Below the pieces are notes generated by a model. That model made no database searches, was not told the DNA's origin, and saw only the letters and a program-made list of their open reading frames with translations. Positions 6,340 through 12,711 of a stretch of 13,327 bases of DNA are shown one piece after another (within the stretch, counting starts at the first letter, position 1; the number at the start of each line of letters is the position of its first letter). The stretch comes from Bacillota bacterium (lineage in GTDB: Bacteria > Bacillota > Clostridia > Christensenellales > UBA1242): positions 1 through 13,327 of the forward strand of contig WQSK01000024.1 in assembly GCA_009787915.1 (NCBI GenBank). The letters are read 5' to 3'. The translations under genes and the position numbers were made by a program.

Positions 6340-6368
6340 AAGATATGCCTGAAATCGTATTTCGTCAA
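6340..6368 (-). promoter_or_regulatory. Putative leaderless promoter of parA
   Basis: On the minus strand, TTGACG (6363-6368, 5 of 6 to consensus) is followed after exactly 17 bp by TATCTT (6340-6345), which ends 8 nt before the parA ATG. The predicted start of transcription is at or just before the start codon. Confidence 0.6.
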
Positions 6369-6375
6369 GAAATAA

Positions 6376-6405
6376 TTGACTTGATGCTATGAACTGTGGT
6401 ACAGT
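6376..6405 (+). promoter_or_regulatory. Putative promoter of the 753-aa membrane protein gene
   Basis: TTGACT (6376-6381) and TACAGT (6400-6405) are 18 bp apart. The -35 is only 7 bp from the -35 of the divergent parA promoter, so the two promoters may compete or share a regulator. The transcript would have a leader of about 26 nt with a strong Shine-Dalgarno, unlike most neighbours. Confidence 0.4.
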
Positions 6406-6437
6406 TGCATAGACTTGCATTATATAAGGAGGTTAAA

Positions 6438-8699
6438 GTGGTTTCAACAATAATGCTATCTCTGTTCGGGTTGTTCATGCTGTTCATCGCGTTCGGAGTG
6501 ATGTGGGGGGCAATTCGGGGGTTTCGACGCTCGCTAATCCGCCTTATCACGGTTATGGTTTTCTTTAGTATCGCACTCTTATTAACACCCGCTTTTACAG
6601 GTCCAGTTACCAGCGCGCTTAGCACTCTTATCAAGGACGCGATTGTCCAAGAACATTGGAGTGCCGCAACAACAGAGGGTGCCGCTGAACTTATCAATTT
6701 CGCGGTTGCACTTGGCGGGGCGCTTGCCAACTTGTTGGTGTTCGTTGGACTCTTGATTGTTTTCCGTGGAATCTCTTGGATTGTCTATGCGGTTCTTTGC
6801 AGGTTCTTTGCACCAAAATTGGGCAGGGACGCAAGCGGACAACGCACCATTCCGCAAAAACGTTACCGCTGGGCTGGTGTTGGTATCGGTGTTGTAACAG
6901 GGTTTGTGTTTTTTGGATTCTTTTTTATCCCAGTCAACGGAACAATACACGCAATTAACGCGGTTGCAAATCACAGAACGGCGTTTGAAGGTTCCGAAGC
7001 AATCCCATCTGCGGTTGCTTATACATACAGGGACCTTGACGACGAAAATGGTTTTGAAGATTTCATCTATGAATTGCAAGACATCAACCGACAAATTCAA
7101 AACAGTGCTTTCGGTGTAATCACCAGAATCACAGGCTTTCAAGGAATGAGTGCCGCAAGTGCACGTTACCTAACAACAGTTCGTGTTGGAACCCCAGAGG
7201 GTCGCCAACGCATACACGTTAAAAGCGATATCGTTAATATCGGACGAACGGTTATGGATGTCGTAGCGATTGTTGACGACATCAACCGTGACGACAGCGG
7301 TTTTGCCTCACGCGCAGAGCGTTGGTCAGCCGAAGATTTTGATGCTATCGAAAACACAGTAGAACGCGTACTTAATATATCTATTGTTCGCGTGTTGCTT
7401 GGTTTCGGTGACCAACTTGTTCCTATTCTTAGGGAAGAAGGAATGCTCGACGAAATGTTCCTTGACATGGCAAACATTTCCGAAAACGCACCTCTTTCAG
7501 AAAGACAACCTGTTCTCGACGCGGGATACAACTTTGTTGGAAGAATCGCATCTTTTGAAGCAATCAGCGAGGACCTCCTAAATATCGTTAATGTTCTTAG
7601 GGATTTGTTCTATACACCATATGGTTCGAACGCACTTTGGTCTGACCTTTCCGAGATTTTCGATAACTTTGATGACACAGATGCAGTTTATGACGCATCC
7701 AGAAATCTTGTTGGAACAACAGAACAAGAAGCCAGATTCCGCGGTCTTATTAACACAATTTTTAACTTCAATATAGTTAGCGCGTTGTTCAGCGAGGACC
7801 TTGCACCTTTCTATCAACCAATGCTCGCTGATATGTTTGGTATTAACGATGTAGAGTGCGAAGACACGCGCGCCGATATGCGTGCGAACCTTGTTTTGAC
7901 AAACGCACAAACCGATTTTGGTAATTTGTTCGTTGCGCTTGTTGATAGTATCTCTACCGTTTCCGACCTTGCAAGTGCACCTGATATGTTCGAATTTATC
8001 CGTGACGACCTGGAACCTAAAAGAAACGAGGGTATAGTTGAAGTCTTTAACATCCTTACAAACAGCGACAGTATCGGTCGTATCATGAGAACAATCTTGT
8101 GGAGCCAACTTGCTGGGCTTAATGCCGATGATATGGAACTTGGAATTGCACCTGAAAGTGTGCAAAACATGATTGATGACCTTGTTGAAATCTTGAGTTC
8201 AACCCCAAGCGAAAACCCAATTGAATGGTATTCAATACTTACCGCGATGCAAAGCATGTTGCAGATGGCGGAAATCATGTCTGGCGATGACGACATTGAC
8301 CTTAGCAATATTCCATATTTGCTTGGAACAATCAGCGACATCATCAACGACGGTGCTGAATTCCTCGCCCCAGTAATCGTGGAGGTTATCCAAGACCAAC
8401 TTGAGGGCACTGGCATTTCTATCGACGCAAAGGGTGCCGAGGTTGAATTTATCACAATTATCGCCGACCTTGACGCCGACCGAATTGTTGACATGCTTGA
8501 AGGCGACGTTGGCAATGCAAACGAAGTTCTTGACCTGTTCGGTGTAGACGCCTTGCTTGAACTTGAATATGTTGGTGTAAGAATTAACATTTCGAATGAT
8601 ATTGCTACGGCTGACGAACTCAGAACTGCCATTAACACTAACCCTGCATTTGCTACAGAGGCAGAACGTCAAGCGGTTCGGAGGTTGTTCGGTGTATAA
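6438..8699 (+). CDS. Large membrane protein with CvpA-like N-terminus and long acidic domain (753 aa)
   Basis: Not recognised as a named protein. I chose GTG 6438 because AAGGAGG (6426-6432) lies 5 nt upstream; an earlier in-frame ATG at 6396 lacks this. The first about 180 residues hold roughly five hydrophobic segments. They begin MLSLFGLFMLFIAFGVMWGA and IRGFRRSLIRLITVMVFFSI, a pattern like the Gly-x-x-Arg-Gly start of CvpA proteins, and finish with GVGIGVVTGFVFFGFFFIPV. The remaining about 570 residues are hydrophilic, strongly acidic and probably helical, with no cysteine-rich or catalytic motif that I recognise, and probably face outward or form a scaffold. The protein is far longer than a normal CvpA (about 170-200 aa). 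Its stop codon is part of the -10 hexamer of the next gene. The two are probably a functional pair in the envelope, which is inference. Confidence 0.85.
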   Translation: MVSTIMLSLFGLFMLFIAFGVMWGAIRGFRRSLIRLITVMVFFSIALLLTPAFTGPVTSALSTLIKDAIVQEHWSAATTEGAAELINFAVALGGALANLLVFVGLLIVFRGISWIVYAVLCRFFAPKLGRDASGQRTIPQKRYRWAGVGIGVVTGFVFFGFFFIPVNGTIHAINAVANHRTAFEGSEAIPSAVAYTYRDLDDENGFEDFIYELQDINRQIQNSAFGVITRITGFQGMSAASARYLTTVRVGTPEGRQRIHVKSDIVNIGRTVMDVVAIVDDINRDDSGFASRAERWSAEDFDAIENTVERVLNISIVRVLLGFGDQLVPILREEGMLDEMFLDMANISENAPLSERQPVLDAGYNFVGRIASFEAISEDLLNIVNVLRDLFYTPYGSNALWSDLSEIFDNFDDTDAVYDASRNLVGTTEQEARFRGLINTIFNFNIVSALFSEDLAPFYQPMLADMFGINDVECEDTRADMRANLVLTNAQTDFGNLFVALVDSISTVSDLASAPDMFEFIRDDLEPKRNEGIVEVFNILTNSDSIGRIMRTILWSQLAGLNADDMELGIAPESVQNMIDDLVEILSSTPSENPIEWYSILTAMQSMLQMAEIMSGDDDIDLSNIPYLLGTISDIINDGAEFLAPVIVEVIQDQLEGTGISIDAKGAEVEFITIIADLDADRIVDMLEGDVGNANEVLDLFGVDALLELEYVGVRINISNDIATADELRTAINTNPAFATEAERQAVRRLFGV

Positions 8700-8700
8700 T
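8695..8700 (+). promoter_or_regulatory. -10 element of the 470-aa gene overlapping the previous stop codon
   Basis: A perfect TATAAT ends 6 nt before the ATG at 8707, and its bases 3-5 are the TAA stop of the 753-aa gene. TG directly precedes it. No good -35 is seen 16-18 bp upstream. No Shine-Dalgarno is present, so a leaderless transcript is predicted. Confidence 0.45.
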
Positions 8701-8706
8701 GGTTTT

Positions 8707-10119
8707 ATGAACGGACTTGCACGAATCGGAGATGTTATTAACAGCGCAAACCTGCTGCTGATACTAACATTTAGTGTTCTTGGCGCAATATTTGTTTTTA
8801 ACGTCGTGATGATTATTGTGTCTTTACGATTCAAAAGACGTTTCGCCTCGCAAGTCCGCAAAGCCGTTGCCGTTGCCGTCGCATGGCTGTGGTTTGCGTT
8901 TGCACTTCTTAACACAGGTATCTTGGCCGTCCCGTTTGCATTACTTTCCTTATATATAGTAGCAATTCCGTTTACGTTTTTATTGCTGTTCTATGTGTTT
9001 GAAGTTCTTTTTAGAATGTTCGACAGATTGAACTGTCAATGTAGTTGCGGTGAGGCGTGCGAACGTACCCCGAACAAAAAGCAAAAGCCCGTAAAAAAAC
9101 AACCTGTTCTGGCAGAGTGTAGCGACCCATTCGCGGAAGTTACCGAAAAACCAAACCGTGTTTCAAAGCCTGTTCTTGCTGTGGCTCCTGAACCAAAACA
9201 AGTTCGCACACCAGAAAAAAAGCGCGAACCCAAGGTTGTTGAAACTACAGTTGTTGAGGAATACGAAGAAGTCGAACCCAAGGTAAAAAAAGTTGTTGTC
9301 AAAGAAACAAAAACAGTTACAAAATCGACACCTGAGCCTGCACCCGTTGGCGGGAGGGCGCTTTTGAGGGCAGAACCTGCACCAATGCCCGCGATACCAA
9401 TCCGCAAGGAGTCAATAAAAGGTAAAGCAAGAACTTTGGCGGTTCAGCCGTCTAAGGTCAAGAGTTCCGTGAAAAAACCAGACAAGAAAGCAGACGATTT
9501 TGACAAGCAAGACCGTATTGAGGCTCTTGGCGCAAAAATTGAACGACAACGACAAAAAGCCGAGCGCACAGCAGACAGCGACAGATATTCAAATTATTCT
9601 TCGGCACCGCTTGGTGAAGCGCCTGCAAAAATCGAGCGCACGGCTGCGCAAATGGATGACTTGCAACGTCGCATGGATGCACTTAGAAAAACCGTGAACG
9701 AGGAACCGCACGTGCGGACAGGCTACAGTGTTGTTGAGCACACTGTGACGAGTCAACCAAAATCAACTACGACCACAACATCAACTTCAGTTAGGTCGCA
9801 CCGTGATGAATCCCTTGTGCGCACGGTCGCGGAACTTAGGCGAGAACAAGACGATATGAAGCGCCAGTATGAATCTTTGCAAAGTCGTTTGACAGAAATT
9901 AGGTCTGAACACACTGGTGGTTCACAAAACGCGACAAAAGTCGGTTACTACGACGCGTCGGCGAACTTCGAGCGCACTGGTCGGTCGGAATATCTTTCCA
10001 AAATCCCAAACCAAAACAAGTTCGATGAGGACGAGGTCAAGGCCGCGTTGTTGGGTCTAAGAAACGCTATGAATGATTTACAGAAACAAATTGATAACTC
10101 CGACCACGCACATGGTTGA
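8707..10119 (+). CDS. Membrane protein with cysteine cluster and long charged coiled-coil tail (470 aa)
   Basis: Not recognised. I chose ATG 8707 because the protein then begins before the first membrane segment and lies 6 nt after a TATAAT. The N-terminal 105 residues contain about three membrane segments (near 14-40, 53-79 and 80-102), one with a basic stretch SLRFKRRFASQVRKAV between. A cysteine cluster NCQCSCGEAC (about residues 109-118, four Cys) follows at the membrane border and could bind a metal or form disulfides. The next about 200 residues are low-complexity, rich in Lys, Pro, Glu, Val and Thr, and probably disordered. The last third has heptad-like helices (for example VRTVAELRREQDDMKRQYES) that suggest a coiled coil, ending in NAMNDLQKQIDNSDHAHG. 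The tail is probably cytoplasmic. It lies 7 nt after the 753-aa gene and ends 10 bp before the convergent gene. Confidence 0.82.
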   Translation: MNGLARIGDVINSANLLLILTFSVLGAIFVFNVVMIIVSLRFKRRFASQVRKAVAVAVAWLWFAFALLNTGILAVPFALLSLYIVAIPFTFLLLFYVFEVLFRMFDRLNCQCSCGEACERTPNKKQKPVKKQPVLAECSDPFAEVTEKPNRVSKPVLAVAPEPKQVRTPEKKREPKVVETTVVEEYEEVEPKVKKVVVKETKTVTKSTPEPAPVGGRALLRAEPAPMPAIPIRKESIKGKARTLAVQPSKVKSSVKKPDKKADDFDKQDRIEALGAKIERQRQKAERTADSDRYSNYSSAPLGEAPAKIERTAAQMDDLQRRMDALRKTVNEEPHVRTGYSVVEHTVTSQPKSTTTTTSTSVRSHRDESLVRTVAELRREQDDMKRQYESLQSRLTEIRSEHTGGSQNATKVGYYDASANFERTGRSEYLSKIPNQNKFDEDEVKAALLGLRNAMNDLQKQIDNSDHAHG

Positions 10120-10129
10120 TAAAAACTTT

Positions 10130-11036
10130 TTACCCACCACCCTTTTTCTCTTTCATTTGCTTTGTTTCCTTGTTTTGTAAAATATTTCCTTGTCGTATTC
10201 TGTTTATTCTGTCCGCGACGGCGACGGCACTCCTTGCGGCATCAGCAACTTTTCTGACTCCCGCGGTGGCCTTTTCGGCTGCTGCTTTGGCTTTGTCTGC
10301 GATTTTCTTTAGTGTCTTAATGTATAACTCCTTAATTTTGTTGACTATGGTTTTCACAATTGGGAGTTTAAAAACAACATTTATTACAAACTTTATTATA
10401 TCGAATATCTTTTGAAAAGCATTACTCATTAAATCCAGCAATGCCTCGACTGTTCTGAAAACGAACTTGCCAAGAGAAAGTATGAAAAGTCCTGCTACAC
10501 CCCAAAACGTGATTTTGGGTGCCACCAGTTTAAAAACAATTTTGTCCAGTTGCCTGCAAAGTTTGCTAATGCCTGGCATATATTGTATCTTGCGCCAAAA
10601 CCTGTTTACAAAAGCAAACGGGTCAAGTTTTTTTATCAAGTCAATCAAAGCCTCATGCGGGTTTTTCATCTCTTTTGCTTGCTGTTTTACCGAGGGTTTT
10701 GGTACACCCCCACCGCGCGCACCAACGCCAAGGTCGTCGAAGTCCGACATCTGCGATGCTGCATAGTTCTCCAATTCATTGCCCGAGTTATTACCAGTCG
10801 CATCTCCGTCGCGACCAGTCATCGAGTCGATAAAATCGCGCCTCCCGCTAAAATCATCGCCACCACCGTATTCGTTTTCATCGTCCACATCATTGCTGTC
10901 GCCCTGGTACTCGTCATCAATAGCAAGGCCACCACCATAGTCGTGGTCGTCCTCGCCGTATCCTAAATATTCCCCGCCCTTTTCATTTTCTGGGGGGGGT
11001 AGAACGCATGTCAGTTGGGTCGAACTTTTCTTCCAT
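10130..11036 (-). CDS. Acidic/basic membrane-associated protein, reading frame broken at a C8 tract
   Basis: Not recognised. Starting at ATG 11036, the frame runs MEEKFDPTDMRSTPP and meets a run of eight C, after which it stops at a TGA (17 codons). The downstream frame is open over 10130-10990 with the same Asp/Glu/Gly-rich style (GGEYLGYGEDDHDYGGG, then DDENEYGGGDDF), but has no ATG before GTG 10888 (252 aa). With seven or ten C, both parts join into one protein of about 301 residues. ATG 11036 has a strong promoter 6 nt away, so it is the real start. The joined protein has an acidic disordered N-terminal third, a helical middle with a hydrophobic segment TFWGVAGLFILSLG, amphipathic helices, and a Lys/Ala-rich basic C-terminus (KKIADKAKAAAEKATAGVRK). 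It is either phase-variable or an assembly error; see findings. Confidence 0.72.
10992..10999 (-). repeat. Homopolymer of eight C (coding strand), frameshift site
   Basis: Eight G on the plus strand, eight C on the coding strand, 12 codons into the gene starting at 11036. One base fewer would put the start codon in frame with the long downstream frame. It is the only such G/C run that I see in the window. Confidence 0.9.
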
Positions 11037-11042
11037 AGAACT

Positions 11043-11071
11043 ATAATACTTCATTAAATTCGGGACGTCAA
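11043..11071 (-). promoter_or_regulatory. Putative leaderless promoter of the C8-tract gene
   Basis: On the minus strand, TTGACG (11066-11071) is followed after exactly 17 bp by TATTAT (11043-11048), which ends 6 nt before ATG 11036. The -35 is only 6 bp from the -35 of the divergent ncRNA promoter. This promoter supports 11036 as the real start of the interrupted gene. Confidence 0.65.
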
Positions 11072-11077
11072 ATGGTG

Positions 11078-11106
11078 TAGACATTTTTTGCAAATAGGCA
11101 TATACT
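11078..11106 (+). promoter_or_regulatory. Promoter of the structured RNA
   Basis: TAGACA (11078-11083) and TATACT (11101-11106) each match the sigma-70 consensus at 5 of 6 positions and are exactly 17 bp apart. The predicted start, about 7 nt downstream, coincides with the first base of the terminal helix of the RNA at 11113. Confidence 0.65.
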
Positions 11107-11112
11107 ATAATC

Positions 11113-11357
11113 GCTTGGTGACGGTGCAGTATCCTAGTTGCTCGTAAGAGTAATAAAGGGAAAACCTCTAGGCTGAGGTGGCAACACCGCTGGTTCAGAG
11201 ATTAAGGTGCAGGCTAAGTGGTAGTCCGGGCGAGTGTCCGAAAGGGTACTAAGTTTCTTTTAAACCGAAAGGGCAGGGCGGTAACAAACTGTAAGAGGCG
11301 GGGAAATCCTCCCGGACCAAAGTCGCAAAGTTTACCTGACTCAGACCGTCATTAAGC
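11113..11357 (+). ncRNA. Structured non-coding RNA of about 245 nt (family uncertain, possibly raiA-type)
   Basis: No good ORF lies here, but the sequence folds well. The two ends pair in a 13-bp terminal helix (GCTTGGTGACGGT, 11113-11125, with ACCGTCATTAAGC, 11345-11357, two G-U pairs). Inside are: CAG and CCTAG (11127-11137) pairing with CTAGG and CTG (11168-11175); a hairpin TTGCTC-GTAA-GAGTAA (11138-11153); a GNRA hairpin GGTG-GCAA-CACC (11177-11188); a 7-bp hairpin AGTGTCC-GAAA-GGGTACT (11233-11250); a 7-bp long-range helix GTCCGGG (11224-11230) with CCCGGAC (11311-11317); and a possible pseudoknot GGTAA (11280-11284) with TTACC (11332-11336). A promoter is correctly placed at its 5' end. 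Size and pseudoknotted closed design resemble the raiA RNA motif of Bacillota and Actinobacteria, but I cannot confirm this from memory of its consensus. No strong U-run follows the 3' helix. Confidence 0.75.
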
Positions 11358-11363
11358 ACCAAT

Positions 11364-12089
11364 TTATTCTGCTGGTTCGCCAACAGTATCTGCGTCAACG
11401 GCGATTAACGAACTCGCTGGTGTGACACCATCTTTTGGTGCGCGCAATTTTTGCTCTTTGTTTATCTCAACCAAAATTGGCTCGAACTTGTTGTTTCTGA
11501 CTTCGATGAAATCCATAATATCTTTTTCATATTCTTCCTTGAACAAATCGGTGATTTCAACCATCTGCAAGCGTAACTTCTCACTGTCGCAAACGGCATC
11601 AATCCTACCATATTCATCCACCTCATACATGGTGTGGATGTCAATAACGGTCTTGACGTACTTTTCTGGGTCTGGGGCATCATGTCTATTATGATGAAAT
11701 TTATACACTGCACCCAGGCGCATGTTTGCAACACTACTAAACTCTTTTACTATTAAATTTTGCTTTATCGCATTGATTTTTTCATGCCCATACATATCGC
11801 CCAATTTCTCGATAAACGGCAATTCCATCATATTATGCAATAGATTGTTCACGGTTGAATCTTCGACTTGTTGTGCTATTTCTTCTTCGGGTGCCCCTGG
11901 AAATGCCACACGTGCAATTGCATATAATTTCCATCCCATGGTGTTTCTTTGAAGGCTTGCTCCTATCACACCATCAACAAGTTTCTCTAACATTTTATCG
12001 CTACCCAGATATTTTTCTACGGCATCTGATTCTTTGCCCATTTTGATAATACTTTGGTATTTATCAAGTGTTTCTTTATCTACTCTCAT
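11364..12089 (-). CDS. Unknown soluble protein (241 aa)
   Basis: Not recognised. 241 residues, starting MRVDKETLDKYQSIIKMGKE, with no signal peptide or membrane segment. It is mainly charged and probably helical, with a segment NRHDAPDPEKYVKTVIDIHT and a long acidic helix near LFKEEYEKDIMDFIEVRNN. The C-terminus (TPASSLIAVDADTVGEPAE) is probably flexible. The ATG at 12087-12089 lies 5 nt after TACAAT, with no Shine-Dalgarno. Its first 14 nt overlap the end of the YgjV-like gene, so its own promoter lies inside that gene. It is convergent with the ncRNA, and the two ends are only 6 nt apart. Function unknown. Confidence 0.85.
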   Translation of the reverse strand: MRVDKETLDKYQSIIKMGKESDAVEKYLGSDKMLEKLVDGVIGASLQRNTMGWKLYAIARVAFPGAPEEEIAQQVEDSTVNNLLHNMMELPFIEKLGDMYGHEKINAIKQNLIVKEFSSVANMRLGAVYKFHHNRHDAPDPEKYVKTVIDIHTMYEVDEYGRIDAVCDSEKLRLQMVEITDLFKEEYEKDIMDFIEVRNNKFEPILVEINKEQKLRAPKDGVTPASSLIAVDADTVGEPAE

Positions 12090-12675
12090 GCACTATTGTA
12101 TCACACTCATTTGACGGATTGCAACCCCTATTTCTAAAAAACCTTATATAAAAGACGATTATCGCGATTGTGGAAACGATGCACTTTACCATATCGGCAA
12201 AGTTTGCAAACATCAGGGCATTTACAAACACCGCACAAAGGTATAAAAACGACCCTATGCGCAGGAGGTGAATGTTTCGGTGCCATTCGCCAAAATATGA
12301 AACGCTTAGCATGAACATCAGAATCCAATTAAACCACAGCCCATCCCAAGTAAAAATTCCGACAATAAAAACCGCAGAGATAAAAAACAATAACATACCG
12401 ACGGAGAGGATTTTGCCCACGCGCTCGCGGTTTTTCTGTAGCCAAGAGAACGAAAGGTTTTTGAAAAAGGAAACACACTTGCCCCCGACAAGCACCCAAT
12501 TCAAAAGCATTGCATTCGAGATAATCGAAAAAATATTTCCAACCGCATATAGTTTCAGCGTTGTGGACTTGTCTTTGAATTGCTTTGCCGTAAACTGTAT
12601 CCCGACATAAACAAAGCCGAACACTTGAGCGACAATAAATATCCACAGGGCAACGTGTATTTGAAAAAACTCCAC
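12076..12675 (-). CDS. YgjV-like inner membrane protein (199 aa)
   Basis: Integral membrane protein with about six hydrophobic segments, for example LWIFIVAQVFGFVYVGIQF, VGMLLFFISAVFIVGIFTW, WFNWILMFMLSVSYFG and VKCIVSTIAIIVFYIRFF. The order of segments, the QxFGxxxxGIQF opening and the region HLLRIGSFLYLCAVFVNAL followed by a final isoleucine-rich helix resemble the Imp-YgjV family, whose function is not known. The start is GTG 12675, 5 nt after TAAAGT. No Shine-Dalgarno is seen. The C-terminus is soluble and short and overlaps the start of the next gene by 14 nt. The MFS gene lies 36 nt upstream. Confidence 0.72.
   Translation of the reverse strand: MEFFQIHVALWIFIVAQVFGFVYVGIQFTAKQFKDKSTTLKLYAVGNIFSIISNAMLLNWVLVGGKCVSFFKNLSFSWLQKNRERVGKILSVGMLLFFISAVFIVGIFTWDGLWFNWILMFMLSVSYFGEWHRNIHLLRIGSFLYLCAVFVNALMFANFADMVKCIVSTIAIIVFYIRFFRNRGCNPSNECDTIVHESR
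12095..12124 (-). promoter_or_regulatory. Putative leaderless promoter of the 241-aa gene
   Basis: On the minus strand, TTGCAA (12119-12124) is followed after 18 bp by TACAAT (12095-12100, 5 of 6 to consensus), which ends 5 nt before the ATG at 12089. The promoter lies within the coding end of the upstream gene. Confidence 0.5.
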
Positions 12676-12680
12676 AGGTT

Positions 12681-12710
12681 ACTTTAAATGGTCGCGGGGA
12701 ACTTTGGCAA
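12681..12710 (-). promoter_or_regulatory. Putative leaderless promoter of the YgjV-like gene
   Basis: On the minus strand, TTGCCA (12705-12710) is followed after 18 bp by TAAAGT (12681-12686), ending 5 nt before GTG 12675. The -10 matches consensus at 4 of 6 positions. The -35 lies right at the end of the MFS gene. Confidence 0.4.
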
Positions 12711-12711
12711 C

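Noticed and set aside
7814..8638. Long antisense frame of 274 codons opposite the 753-aa gene
   Set aside because: A Ser/Ile/Arg-rich shadow of the codon pattern of the sense gene, without promoter or ribosome binding site; the sense frame is much longer and has a strong Shine-Dalgarno.
9706..9717. Palindrome CCGCACGTGCGG as a third parS site
   Set aside because: It shares only the CACGTG core; the outer arms do not match TGTT/AACA, and it lies within the coding part of the 470-aa gene.
11034..11051. Alternative in-frame start for the downstream frame before the C8 tract
   Set aside because: The frame is open back to a TGA at 11051-11053 but contains no ATG, GTG or TTG upstream of the tract, so it cannot replace ATG 11036.
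11150..11230. Group I intron core (P/Q/R/S-like strings such as GTTCAGAGATTA and TAGTCC)
   Set aside because: A short P7-like pairing (GATTA with TAGTC) exists, but the P3 and P8 helices do not form, there is no split tRNA or gene on the flanks, and both ends pair with each other instead.
11113..11357. RNase P RNA
   Set aside because: There is local likeness (AGTCCGGGC, GGGGAAATCCTCCCGG), but the universal P4 strand pattern AAG-U-CC with its partner and the ACAGAA 3' motif are not found, and 245 nt is short for a bacterial RNase P RNA.
11113..11357. tmRNA, SRP RNA or 6S RNA
   Set aside because: No tRNA-like 3' end with CCA, no GGAAGGAAGCAGC-like SRP domain, and no long rod with a single central bubble.
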